Assembly (NCBI RefSeq): GCF_010093535.1
Contig: NW_022985182.1
Location: forward strand, 879,785 to 943,784
DNA length: 64,000 nucleotides
Reading direction: 5' to 3'
From: Lindgomyces ingoldianus
Lineage: Eukaryota; Ascomycota; Dothideomycetes; Pleosporales; Lindgomycetaceae
Shown: positions 32,118-42,158 of the stretch, piece after piece
Numbering within the stretch: the stretch's first letter is position 1
Layout: each line of letters opens with the position of its first letter
Made by a program: the position numbers and the translations under genes
The notes under the pieces: generated by a model
Seen by the model: only the letters and a program-made list of their open reading frames with translations
Databases searched by the model: none
Told to the model about the DNA's origin: nothing

Positions 32118-33983
32118 ATGACAGACTCACCTCTTGTTCCTGCTCCAGTCCTCCCTGGTAGTCCTACTGCTATGTTCAACTCTCTGATCCCAACCTTGCG
32201 CAGCAACCGTAGCCCTACTGGCTCCGGTTTTGAGAGTCCCACCGCACATGCGATGTCGGCCGAACCCCTACCCCAGCCTACAAAAGATATAGAACGGGAA
32301 TTAGAAAGGGGGCAAGAAGACCTACGGAACACAAGGGAGGAAGCATTAGCGGCAAGATATAGCCTACAAATCCAGCGAGCAGAGCTCAGTGGTATTCGTG
32401 AGAAGACGGGAACATCGGAAGGGATCTTCATGAGTCGGCTACGACAATATCTTCAATTCCAAGGATTAGAATTGCCAGTCGAAATAGAACGAGTATATGA
32501 TGAAGTGGGACAATTGCGCGAAAGTCTTGGAACCTTGGAAGCATCGTACACTGAAGCCGAAGATTACTACAATCTCCTCGAGTGGAGATACACTCAGAAA
32601 GAGACTAAATTCTTCAAAAAATTAAGCGGAGCCGATTCGGAGAGAGAGAGCAGGTCCGAGGCAGAACAGCTTCTAATTGAGACCGGGGAAGCTACAAGAT
32701 TCGCGGACGGGCCAAACGAGATACCGAACATGCATTTCGCTGGAGACAACGCTTATCTTCCTGTCTTCGATGATTATAGTCCATCTGGTAGCGAATCTGC
32801 TGCAAGCGAACAGCGAAATCTCCGGGGACTTCAGACTCACACCCCAACCCACCATTCTATCGGAGACGTTTATGATGACCACTGCGGTGATCTACCATCG
32901 GGCGTACGAAGGAAGTCAGATCTTTCTGTACCATCTACCTCGTACAGCGAAAGGGCAACCGTACATGCCCATAAATCCCTGGCAAGAACTCAAGAAGAAA
33001 TTGACTCCTGGATTCTAGGAACGGTGATATGTTCACATTACCAAAGATCACTTCTCAGGAATATTTTCACCAAGACTAAGATGACGCATGCTGCTTGGTG
33101 GCGGCTCGCACTTCACTACTGGAGCGTAGATTGTTTCAACGGTGACCCCGCTGGTTTTCACGACGCACTTCTACCCTCTCCACATATTGCAGCTAGTATA
33201 GGCCAGTCATCACTTGGATCTGCATTGTTTGAGGGCAGGCCAACATCTGAGATTTTGGAGAACACACGGGCTCCTTCACAACGTGACTTAAATACGGAAC
33301 CAAAGGAAATGACTACTCAAATATCTAGCAACCTTAACTTCCATGATCTGGAGATCTCGTCGAAGGATGATAATAACACTGTGCCATGTGGATGTGGGGA
33401 TTGCTCTGCGAGCTTTACTTGTCCATTTAAAGCTGTGGACTTAAACGAGGTCTCTAGAATAAATTCCGGTGGAACTACCGACACTCGTGATCACCATTCT
33501 GAAAATAGACGTGCTATGCCATCAGAAGCTACAGCCGCTTTCCAGCCTCAGCCCTCTGTTATCCAGCCGGCCGCTGCCCAGACATATCACCTTAACGATG
33601 CACCAATGCTGTCGATAAACCGCATTAGAATGGGAGGTGAGGTCTCTGATGATCTTATTCACAGGTTTCGAGCGAGAAACTTAACACGTTCGGGTCGATC
33701 AAAATCAGATCCAGGGGAGAAAACCACGGCGGATCGAGATCAAACTCAGACTCTACGAGAAATGGAAGTGATGGGGCCTTACAAATTGAGAATACTAGAA
33801 CCTGAGAATATTACTAGACACCGCACTGATCTCTTGGATGCGACCGTGTCTCAACCGGTTTCCAATCCATCTATGCCTGTATTCCTTGGAAGCAATAGTA
33901 GCACTCAAGACGTTTTCAGATACCATTACCGGTCCTTTAGCGAGCAGCTTGTACGAATTTCCAATCATACAATATCAATATGA
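32118..33983 (+). CDS. CC4: coiled-coil protein, divergent partner of D4
   Basis: Single exon, 621 aa. A disordered Pro/Ser-rich start (residues 1-55) precedes a long coiled coil (KDIERELERGQEDLRNTREE). Residues about 100-175 match the shared CC block: FMSRLRQYLQFQGLELPVEI, YDEVGQLRESLGTLEASYTE, AE...LEWRYTQKETKFF. Compare CC3 FMSVLREF, ILGSMEEDYLQAE and SEWTFIDKENDF. Residues about 289-345 carry EEIDSWILG...RSLLRNIF...WWRLALHYWSVD, the counterpart of the CC3/CC5 motif. The C-terminal half is disordered, with a Cys-rich patch (VPCGCGDCSASFTCPF, about residues 423-438) and a RSGRSKSDPG site near 530. No membrane segment. Function unknown. Confidence 0.75.
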   Translation: MTDSPLVPAPVLPGSPTAMFNSLIPTLRSNRSPTGSGFESPTAHAMSAEPLPQPTKDIERELERGQEDLRNTREEALAARYSLQIQRAELSGIREKTGTSEGIFMSRLRQYLQFQGLELPVEIERVYDEVGQLRESLGTLEASYTEAEDYYNLLEWRYTQKETKFFKKLSGADSERESRSEAEQLLIETGEATRFADGPNEIPNMHFAGDNAYLPVFDDYSPSGSESAASEQRNLRGLQTHTPTHHSIGDVYDDHCGDLPSGVRRKSDLSVPSTSYSERATVHAHKSLARTQEEIDSWILGTVICSHYQRSLLRNIFTKTKMTHAAWWRLALHYWSVDCFNGDPAGFHDALLPSPHIAASIGQSSLGSALFEGRPTSEILENTRAPSQRDLNTEPKEMTTQISSNLNFHDLEISSKDDNNTVPCGCGDCSASFTCPFKAVDLNEVSRINSGGTTDTRDHHSENRRAMPSEATAAFQPQPSVIQPAAAQTYHLNDAPMLSINRIRMGGEVSDDLIHRFRARNLTRSGRSKSDPGEKTTADRDQTQTLREMEVMGPYKLRILEPENITRHRTDLLDATVSQPVSNPSMPVFLGSNSSTQDVFRYHYRSFSEQLVRISNHTISI

Positions 33984-36262
33984 AAGTTGGCTAGAACAGC
34001 AGGAACATCGCAATAATCGTTACAAGGAATTTAGCTTGGCTTCGGGATTAAGCTCCGAAAATGCTTGGAAGCACATATGTTCCTACAAAGAATATTCCAG
34101 GACGTACGCTGAGGTGTCAGCTTAGTGGTAGATGCTCGAAGATGCTCCAAAGGAGAACATGTCAGTTGGGCTAAATGAGACGTCCTTAATGCATGCTGTG
34201 AAAATCCACAGTTTTCATCCATTGTTCAATCCGGTTATTCCTTGAGCAAGGGGTTTTTATGAAGATTGAACCTAATCTATCTCAACTTGTTATTAGAATC
34301 TTCACGCAAGAAACTAACCATGTGGTATTCTTCATAGAAGTACAGGCTAGGCCACGAAGCTTTGGGATTTAAATGCCTTCCCCCCTATGCCTTACAACAG
34401 CCATCTATGGAATACCAATATGCTGGCCTACGGGCCTAATGGCAGACAACACACCATTATCCAAACTTGGGCTTTCTGGTGTTGAAACACCCTTTCCGAT
34501 GTAGACGGTAGTTTTATTCACCTCTTATAACTTTAGTTCATCTCTACTGTTCAATGTGTACAAATGGTACATCGCACGTGAACTAGCTGGACAACTTGTT
34601 GGTAAACGCCTCAAATGTCTCTAGGCAAAACCTGCCCAACGGATATGGAAATGCAATCGGTTAATTCGATTAGGCAAAGAAGGCAAACGCGGAATCTGGT
34701 CCTTAGTTGCTTTTCGCAGAATGTGGCATCGCTTACAGGGGTGCCGCAAATCATCCCCTGCTCTTGGAGAGTGCATCCGCCGCTTTTGCCTTCCCACCGC
34801 ATGGCGCATATTTCAAACTATGATCTAGGGGAATTGTAGGCTGGAGGATGAAATCTGAGGATGTCTAAAAATATTGTGCTGGTGGCTGAGGGGTAAAATT
34901 AAAGGCCAGTTTTCGTCCCAAGGATGCGAATGCAGTGTGATTTCTCAGAGCGGTGTTGGGAAGGCAACCTGTCCCCATGGCTGGGTCCTCTGCGCGCACC
35001 AAGCCGCGCCTCTATATTTCATTCCGATCAATTGGAGCCTTGGGTTCACCTTCCGGTAGCCTTGGAGAAGGAGACGTCCAGAATCGGCCCCCTATCTCAT
35101 ATAGTGCATTTGGTCATTACTGAGGACCACAGTATACAATGAAAACACTTGGGGGTTTCGCGGGTTTGCGTCGACCCGAAATATGCCTCCACTTTCATGT
35201 GCGCCCACGGAACGCACAGACACCCGCACCTCCCCGCTGAGGATCCCAGTCAAACGGTCATGACCCACTCGAATCCTTGCGTCTTCAGCGTCCTCGCCAT
35301 TCCAACGCGCTTCAGAGAAGAAACCTGCTCCCGTTACCCATTTCTCTGGGATGCACCTGGTAGGGCTGGGAAAAGCAAATACCAGGCCTGTAGTTCATTG
35401 ATCTGTGGATTGGAAACAGATCCCGGCCATGCATGATTGCCACAGGCGCACTGATCTCGGCAGCGTGAAAAGGCAAACCGCAGACCACTTGAACGGATCA
35501 GCTCGGTCGTCCATCGTGATTAAACAAATCTCGCGTAGTGACACCAAGTACAACTACAGCCCAGAGCTCATGATTGGAAATAAATGAGAGTAATTGGAAC
35601 GGCAAGGATATCGCAGGTAGGGCATTGACTGCCGTGTGCCACCAGCTTGACGCTCCCTGCACCTCCTAGAAGTGAGGCGGACGATCCAATCAAAGACGCA
35701 TTCCTCCCTACTCTCCCTGGGTTCCCAGTAGCACATGGTTGGAAGGTAATAACGACGGTGGATCACCTTGAATTAATGATTACGAGACCCACGTATGATT
35801 AAAATGAAAAATACCTAGACACGGAATCTAAAGAAGGCGAAAGACAGTTATGATACGTATTGTTACATGTAATTTAACAGTGAATATAAATTCCTGAATG
35901 GCGATTGCTATATGTACAAGATAAATACCGCTCAAGGCTCAAAATAGAGAAGAACGACATGACTTTCAACGAGTCCTGGCCTTTATGTCAAGTGCAAGAT
36001 TGAAGTGGCTCTCTTGACGACGTGATTGACTCAGAGTTTGGATATTTGACTCAAGTTGGCACATCGTGTTGAGAAGGCTGTGCTGTTTCAATTTGGATTG
36101 GCAGGGGAAAGTATGCACACATATTCAATTACTTACAATGGAGACAGTCGTAAACTTTGGAGTCGTCCGTTCCCTACGATCCTGTTTCCTGATTCCAGTA
36201 GAGTTATAGTCGTTATGACCCCAGATGAGGATAGGTTAAAGTTTATGCTCCAATTGGTCCCA
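33984..36262. other. Intergenic region, no gene recognised
   Basis: 2.3 kb downstream of CC4. Short frames only, on both strands, none with a recognised motif. I see no transposon ends or RNA genes. Confidence 0.45.
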
Positions 36263-36871
36263 TTATTCATGCTGCAATTTTATATTCTCTCTTATAAAGT
36301 GAAGAGGTATTAGTGTCGCTGTGCCACTATCGTACCAGTTACTTCTAAACAATTCGCCCCTACCTTGTCCAACCACTCGCAGAAAATCTATTTCATCAAG
36401 TTCCTGCCTAAGGTGGTATTCGAAGTCACTCAAGCGGTGGAAGAGCACGCCCCAATTCGCCCCGCCCGTCATACAGCTCCTGCACCATATCCTGCAGGAT
36501 GTCTAAATTCCCAGCGTCCTTTGTCTGGAGACCAGACTTTGTGTTGAGTTTATTTCTTACATACATATTTCCCATGCTCTCAGCTAAGGTATCTCGGCTA
36601 GGCTGTTAATACAGCTTGCTTCGAGCTCGCTCAATTTATACTCTTGATTGGAGCGTTCATCTTCTAATCGCCCAGTATGTTCACTTCGTTCCTGAAAGCC
36701 GATGCGTATCACTTCCGGTTCACTCCAAAGAGGATCGAAGTCACATCCAATCTGTAGTGTTATGTCCTGGGGTAAGTGTATTCTGGCCTCGAAGGCGGCC
36801 ATGATTTTGCTCATAACATCTTGTAGAAACGGGATGCCACGCACATTGATACTTCGTACAGCAACATTCAA
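36263..36871 (-). pseudogene. Decayed CC2-like coiled-coil gene (sixth unit remnant)
   Basis: Two minus-strand pieces align with CC2 in the right order. 36871-36584 has FLQDVMSKIMAAFEA and RLEDERSNQEYKLSELEA (CC2: LFDNIMNNFM and RLEDGLSNHEYRLTELEG). 36472-36263 has RLSDFEYHLRQELDEIDFLR (CC2: RLNEFEYDLRQELDERDLLR). Stops and a frame change separate them, and the 5' and 3' parts of the gene are missing. It is a remnant of a further CC gene. No convincing DUF6590 partner remains beside it. Confidence 0.7.
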
Positions 36872-39292
36872 GTGCCACCTCTATGAATAACAGCGGCATG
36901 GGAATATCTTTCCCTTTCGGTCCCATGTAAGAGAACGTGCAGATCCTAAAACATTATTTGATTACGCTATTCCTAGCACTCAATTTTCCATGCTCCTAAG
37001 TGATATCATCCAGTTCTAAATAGTCTAACCGCCTAATATGCAGAATACTCTAATATTCCGTCTGGTAGCCCTAGGCTCCAATGCCAGCTTAAATCCGTCG
37101 TGGTACGCAGGTGATGAGGTTGTCGACCATCTTCTAAGGAATCTCTCTCCAAGCTCTTTGGGCAAAGTCAACAAAACACTCTCGGTCTACTCCATAAATC
37201 CTTAACTCCGAAGTCTAGGTACAGCTAAAACATTACACTTTAAGGGTATGTCCCATCAACCATGGTCGTCCCAGCCAACCAGAGACTAGACGAATCTCAA
37301 AGGTGACGCTCTTGCCACATTGTGAGAAGAGTGGGATAGCTGATATGTTTCACTCTCGTCCTTTTTTCAACATATGTAGGGAGGGTTCTTAGACGGAAGC
37401 TATCCGGGAATAAGTTTCTAGGTATATGTGAGTGTTTCCGGCGCATGAGAATGGGTGGAATGTCACTCGACCTGAAGCCGGGTTTCTATTGCCCCTTTGC
37501 ATGTCATCACTAGAACAGTTATCCAATTTCATAGTCATATTCATCATTCATCTTTTCACATTCGCCGGCTGACTGATGAAAATAAGTAATGTTTGCATCG
37601 AAATGATTCCCAATTAGTACCTCAGCAGACAATGTGTACCAACCCGCATACGAAGTAAGTACTGGGGGCTACAAGGCCTAATTACCAATACACGCGTGCA
37701 GGACACGCCGGTTGTGCTGACCGACACGAAGGAGCGTATTTCGATGGCTTTTCGCAGGAATACAGCCGCACCGCAGCCTGGGTGGATCTGTTGCAAAAGC
37801 AAGGACCTTTGCGGGTTCGCCCCAACTGGGCGCCCAGGAATCATCTTCCAAGCGAAACGCCGACGCGAGACGCAAATTCGTGGCCCAATACAGTGCTCTC
37901 CGATGTCCGAGGTCGACACATGGATGACATTCACTGGGCCGCTTGACTCCATTGGTTATGTCACATTTGAGGCGCACCTCTTTACTTCTCGTTATTCGCT
38001 TTGGAGTAAAACAAAGAAGGGGAGGCTAGGTTTTCCCTTGGAGAAATATCGGTCAAGATAGCTTGTTGTCGTTCACTGTAAGACGAAGTAGATGCCTATC
38101 TACCTGTGGGGCGATGCAATGGCCAATGAAAAAAGAAGGCTGTGTGCATGCAACTCTTTGTCCGTCTGACCCTAATTGTTTGAACCTTGTTGTACTACCC
38201 CAGCGGATACCGAGGGCCAACAATGAATTGTAAGCACGTTGCCTCGTTGATGCATTCTGCGTTTGCCGACAGGATACCGCAAAGTCCGTGGAATTGTATA
38301 GCGCATAAGATATAGACTAGCGGCGAGGAAGAAGGGAGATTTGCTACAGCTGGTCTCGTGTAGTGAGACCTGTAGGGACTCGAAACCCTTGAAACAGGCC
38401 TCGAGGCGATCCGTTTTTGTTTCACTAACGAATAACATCTGCAGTTCATGACTCCAAAATCCAAGTCCGTCTCGAGAAAGCTAATGCAGCAAATTTAGGT
38501 AGGTCCAATTAACGGAATTCTCACTCAATTATCCAACAGTCCAAAAGAGAATAGTATTATCCCGAATGGTCATCTGCGGAAGGTTGCAGCCTGAAAAGTA
38601 CAACAATCCAACGATATGGGTACCAAACATCCTCCGAACGGGGAAATGTGCAATGAACCAATAAAAATCTGTTGCGGGTTGCTTTAATTGTATCTCAATA
38701 TAACGAAGCTACGAAGACCGAGAAGGTTGTTGAAGGAGACGACTCTAAATCTTAAACAGATGAGGGTAGTGAGAAGCCGAACGAGAAACGGCTAGGAAAA
38801 GGCAATCAATGTTTCCCGTTACGCTAGCGTTCTTCGTAAGAACTGACCACTTCGTGATCTCCCCTTAAAACGCACACGCATTCCTGCTTGTGGCTGAGCG
38901 CTCAGGTTCGGCCGAGAAACGAATTGCTGACACCAGTGGAAATCCTTAAAAAGGAAGGCAGTGCCCTAATACGAGAAGTTGTGAGATATTACTTGGGCTG
39001 TGTTGAAACAGACGAAGTATTGCCAATGTGGGAAGTGGATGATCCAAGGCAAACGAGGCCGGCATCTGCAGCTTGGGGAAATGGCGAAATTTCTAAATAC
39101 CGGCCTGGACGATGTCTTCATCTGAGGCTGCGGAAGCTGTTCGATCAGGTTATTTAAACTGTTACGCGAGCAGTAAATCGTATGGAGATCAAAGGCCTCG
39201 AAGCATATTATGAAACTTACCAAAACGGTCGCAGCTGTCAATCTGAGTATTTGCCTAAGTCAGCAGGAGCAGGAGAAAAGAATGAAGCTGAG
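36872..39292. other. Gene-poor region with decayed coding sequence
   Basis: No intact gene. The plus strand at about 37,715-37,970 contains protein-like text in one frame (for example QKQGPLRVRPNWAPRN, then RDANSWPNTVLSDVRGRHMD), and at about 38,200-38,360 another piece (SGYRGPTMNCKHVASLMHSA), separated by stops; the family is not recognised. A minus-strand frame at 38966-39241 begins with a hydrophobic stretch (AATVLVSFIICFEAFDL) just behind CC5 and could be its lost C-terminal anchor. Confidence 0.35.
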
Positions 39293-39880
39293 TCAGGAAG
39301 GTTGCCACGGATTTTTCGCCGTCGGCCGGAGCATTCTGAAGCTGGCCGTGACAACGCTAGAGAGGTAGTACTGAGGGATGCGTGGAATGGTGGGATGTAT
39401 GAAGGGCAATGGGAAAGCCTCACCGAGAATGGAATCGGAATTTGGGCATCGGGAGTAGATTGTGTTTGGCCTTTTCGTGTTAGATAATATAACCATGCAA
39501 GTGGGGTTCTTACTATTAGGCCCTAAGGACTCTTCAAAAATTGGAGCCGAGTAAGGAGGCCTCAATTCAATCCGTGGGGCATGGTGATCTGGCTTAGGGG
39601 TAGTAAATAGAGCGTTGGGAACGAATGGTCTAGGCTCAGTGGTGAGGCTCTTTCGAGAATGCGGGTCTGAAAGACTTTGGCCAAATTCTGTATTAGTAGT
39701 AGGTCCCATAGAGTTCTCCGGTCTGGCTGGAGTTTCCCTCTGCCCCACCGATGGAAAAAGCCTTTGGGAGCGGACGTGGGGGGACCCCTCATTCTCGGAG
39801 GCTTCTGAGACCTGGGCGCCATCATACCGTGCTAGAGGAGATTGAAAGCCCAAAATATTCGCCATGTTTAAAGGTATAGT
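39293..39880 (-). pseudogene. 3' part of CC5 behind an in-frame stop
   Basis: Directly after the TGA that ends CC5 the same frame stays open for about 195 codons, to 39293. Its text matches the C-terminal half of CC3: FQSPLARYDGAQVSEASENE against FSLRHDSAQASVVSENEA, IELRPPYSAPIF against FELTPPHSIPGF, and PSVGQRE.., PFVPNALF, PTAKNPWQPS further on. The CC5 gene was therefore once one long frame like CC3 and has been cut by a single stop. Whether the stop is read through or edited cannot be seen. Confidence 0.65.
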
Positions 39881-41383
39881 TCAAAGAATACGATTCGTGC
39901 CCAAAGGTGATGAGGTAGGAGATTTAGGATCCGGAGCTACGTCTTGGGCATCAGTGGGAACGATTCTTAACGCTGGGATTTTACTGCTTTTGTCTGTAAT
40001 TGACTTTAGGTGTTGTTGTGAACGGAGCTCTCCAGGAAGGGGTAATGGCGGGACCTGCATCCTAATCTGCTCCTGAGGCTCATCGTATTCTAAAGACGGT
40101 GCCGGTGCATAGTTGAAATTGTCCTCGAAATTCAGCCTAAGTTTAGGCTTCCGTGGGGTAGAGGGGAAGTTGTCGCTTGGATATTGCCACTGAGAACTTT
40201 GGGAAGTGTTTTGGTTTGGAGACTGGATCGTGTGGTGGCTTACCGAAAACGGCTCTTTGATTGTCTGCAGTGGTTGTTCGCTCATGTCGTGTGGCCAGTA
40301 TTGAGTAGCGCGGTCTTCCCAAGATTCATGCTCGGTATGGGGAACTCCGAATTGGGCGAGTATATTGAGATATATTGTCTTCTCTAACGGGTCGCCTTTG
40401 AGTCTTTCTAATATCCACTCGTGAGTGCGGTGCTGGAAGGCAGCATTCTCCAACAGAGTTGAAACAGCTCCGTCCGTCTGAGCTCTTCTTACGATATCGA
40501 ATGACATTTCCCGTCCGTCGAAAGGGCAAGGATCAGAACTTCGGCGGGCAATTACTGATTCCGAGGCCTCGTGCTGCATAAGAGTAAGTTTTAAATGTTG
40601 AGCCTTGACTTCTTGGTCCGAGATTTCAGCCAGGAAGGCGCTGTATCTGGTCACAAATTCTGTGTCTGTTGTCCTAGTTAAATTATTGTTTTTATGCCGT
40701 TTCTGAGCCCTCTTTTCTTCGAGGTATCTGGCTTGTTGCGGTCGAAGCGCATTAAACTGCGTTCTTAGCTGGTTGAGCTTAGCCAAGGCTGCTTGGAGTT
40801 CCAACCTGACAACAGTAGAAGAAGGGACGGTATCTAGTACTGGCCCTGGTGGTAGACGGGGTTCTTCTGCATTGATGTGGGAATATTGGTCCAAGAATTC
40901 ATCCGAGAAAAGATCCTGGAGTTCGTACTGGTAGAAGTCATTCTCCTTGTCAATGAATGTCCACTCGAAACCTCCCAGTGAGCGTTCGGCACACAGGTAA
41001 TCTTCTTCGACCGTTCCCAACGCATCTCGCGCTTCTTGAACTTTCTGATAAGCAGTAATGAGGTGGGACGTGAAGAGATGTCCAAACTGGTTGGTAAATC
41101 CGCGGAGGAGGTTCATGAAGTCGGCTTCGGCGTTTCCAGCCCCAATCCTTCGGCTACGTACTTTCGTCGCAGCGGATCTCACATTTTCCCGGTGGATGAG
41201 TAATTTCTCTCTTTCAGTGACCAGTTTCCGATGGGTTTCTGCGGCTTCATCGAGTCTTCGGCGGATGCTCAAAAGGAGGTCTAGGTCCAGCCTAGGCGAT
41301 CTTTTAGTGTCTGCACTATTTCCGAGCACATTGTATCTGCGGCCTTGTTGTTCACGGCTTGCCGTTAACATGGCACAGGACAT
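39881..41383 (-). CDS. CC5: coiled-coil protein, truncated; divergent partner of D5
   Basis: 500 aa as read. The second methionine (41371, MLTASREQQG) aligns better with the CC3 start and may be the true one. Colinear with CC3 throughout: REKLLIHRENVRSAATKVRS, FMNLLRGF, VEEDYLCAERSLGGFEWTF, IDKENDFYQYELQDLFSD, RRSSDPCPF, then the CC motif HRTHEWILERLKGDPLEKTI, YLNILAQF and HESWEDRATQYWPHDMSE. The two are close paralogs. Translation stops at 39881, whereas CC3 runs on for about 250 residues; the frame beyond the stop still encodes the matching C-terminal half. If the short form is stable it lacks the acidic disordered tail and any C-terminal membrane segment. Confidence 0.75.
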   Translation of the reverse strand: MSCAMLTASREQQGRRYNVLGNSADTKRSPRLDLDLLLSIRRRLDEAAETHRKLVTEREKLLIHRENVRSAATKVRSRRIGAGNAEADFMNLLRGFTNQFGHLFTSHLITAYQKVQEARDALGTVEEDYLCAERSLGGFEWTFIDKENDFYQYELQDLFSDEFLDQYSHINAEEPRLPPGPVLDTVPSSTVVRLELQAALAKLNQLRTQFNALRPQQARYLEEKRAQKRHKNNNLTRTTDTEFVTRYSAFLAEISDQEVKAQHLKLTLMQHEASESVIARRSSDPCPFDGREMSFDIVRRAQTDGAVSTLLENAAFQHRTHEWILERLKGDPLEKTIYLNILAQFGVPHTEHESWEDRATQYWPHDMSEQPLQTIKEPFSVSHHTIQSPNQNTSQSSQWQYPSDNFPSTPRKPKLRLNFEDNFNYAPAPSLEYDEPQEQIRMQVPPLPLPGELRSQQHLKSITDKSSKIPALRIVPTDAQDVAPDPKSPTSSPLGTNRIL

Positions 41384-42158
41384 GACGACCTCTGCAAAAT
41401 CCGCAGAGTCTTATCTTCGCAAACATTCTCCAAGGGAATATTTGCGGAGGGTAGCCTTAGATTGGAATCAGGGTAGGGCAAAGCCAAATCCAGTCAACAG
41501 AATAAAGCGTCCAAATAATCCAAATCCGCTTTGTCAAACAGGGACTCTGCAGGCAAAGCCGTGGAATTCCCGTCCAATGTCCAGCATACGTGGGTAATTG
41601 TAAGAGGTCGTAAGATGAAGCCCATCATCCGACAGGAGCTCCGACACAACGGGCTAATGGCTCAGAAATAGGTGGAGGGATCGAAAGCCCGCCAGGCCGA
41701 TACACATGTGCAAGAAAAAAGAAGGCAAATAAACGGAAGACCTGGATGCAGTAGCCTTACCCTCTGATCGGTCAACGACTTTTGGGGCAATAGCCTGTCG
41801 GCTGATATTCCTCCCAGGCCCCTGGAACGTGCGGCACGGAACGCACGCCGCTTTTTCCCACACCCTGCAGCCTTTTTCTTGGCGCGAAATGGGAGAAGCC
41901 ATACAGCCCCGGCTTCCCTTGCAACAAGGTCACATTCACCAGCTCCTCCAGTCATAATCATCAATCGGCAGATGCACGCATCCTGTGAAGTGGAGAAAGC
42001 TGTTAAACCATGCCACCATTGCGACAATCGTCGACACCCCCTCAATATGTTGACAAGTCGCAGTCGCAGAGCCGCATTTCTCGGCGAACTTCATAGTGTA
42101 TATATTAGCGCGTGTCGCGTTTGTGAGGATGATTCTTGCTGTGTCTAAGAACAGGAAG
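41384..42158. promoter_or_regulatory. Shared bidirectional promoter region CC5/D5
   Basis: 775 bp between divergent starts, colinear with 24025-24824. Matching blocks include GCATACGTGGGT (41584-41595), CTTTGTCAAA near 41,530, GATCGGTCA near 41,767, TGTCGGCTGA near 41,798, GCACGGAACGCACGCCGCTT near 41,834, and GATGCACGCAT.CTG near 41,970. Confidence 0.6.

Noticed and set aside
37614..37977. Possible DUF6590 remnant on the minus strand (IEIRSFVSVSTTGV like the IRRFVVV block)
   Set aside because: Only one short weak match, no other DUF6590 block in order, and the plus strand looks more protein-like there.
39182..39487. 101-codon plus-strand frame
   Set aside because: Antisense to the 3' part of CC5, which has a homolog in CC3.
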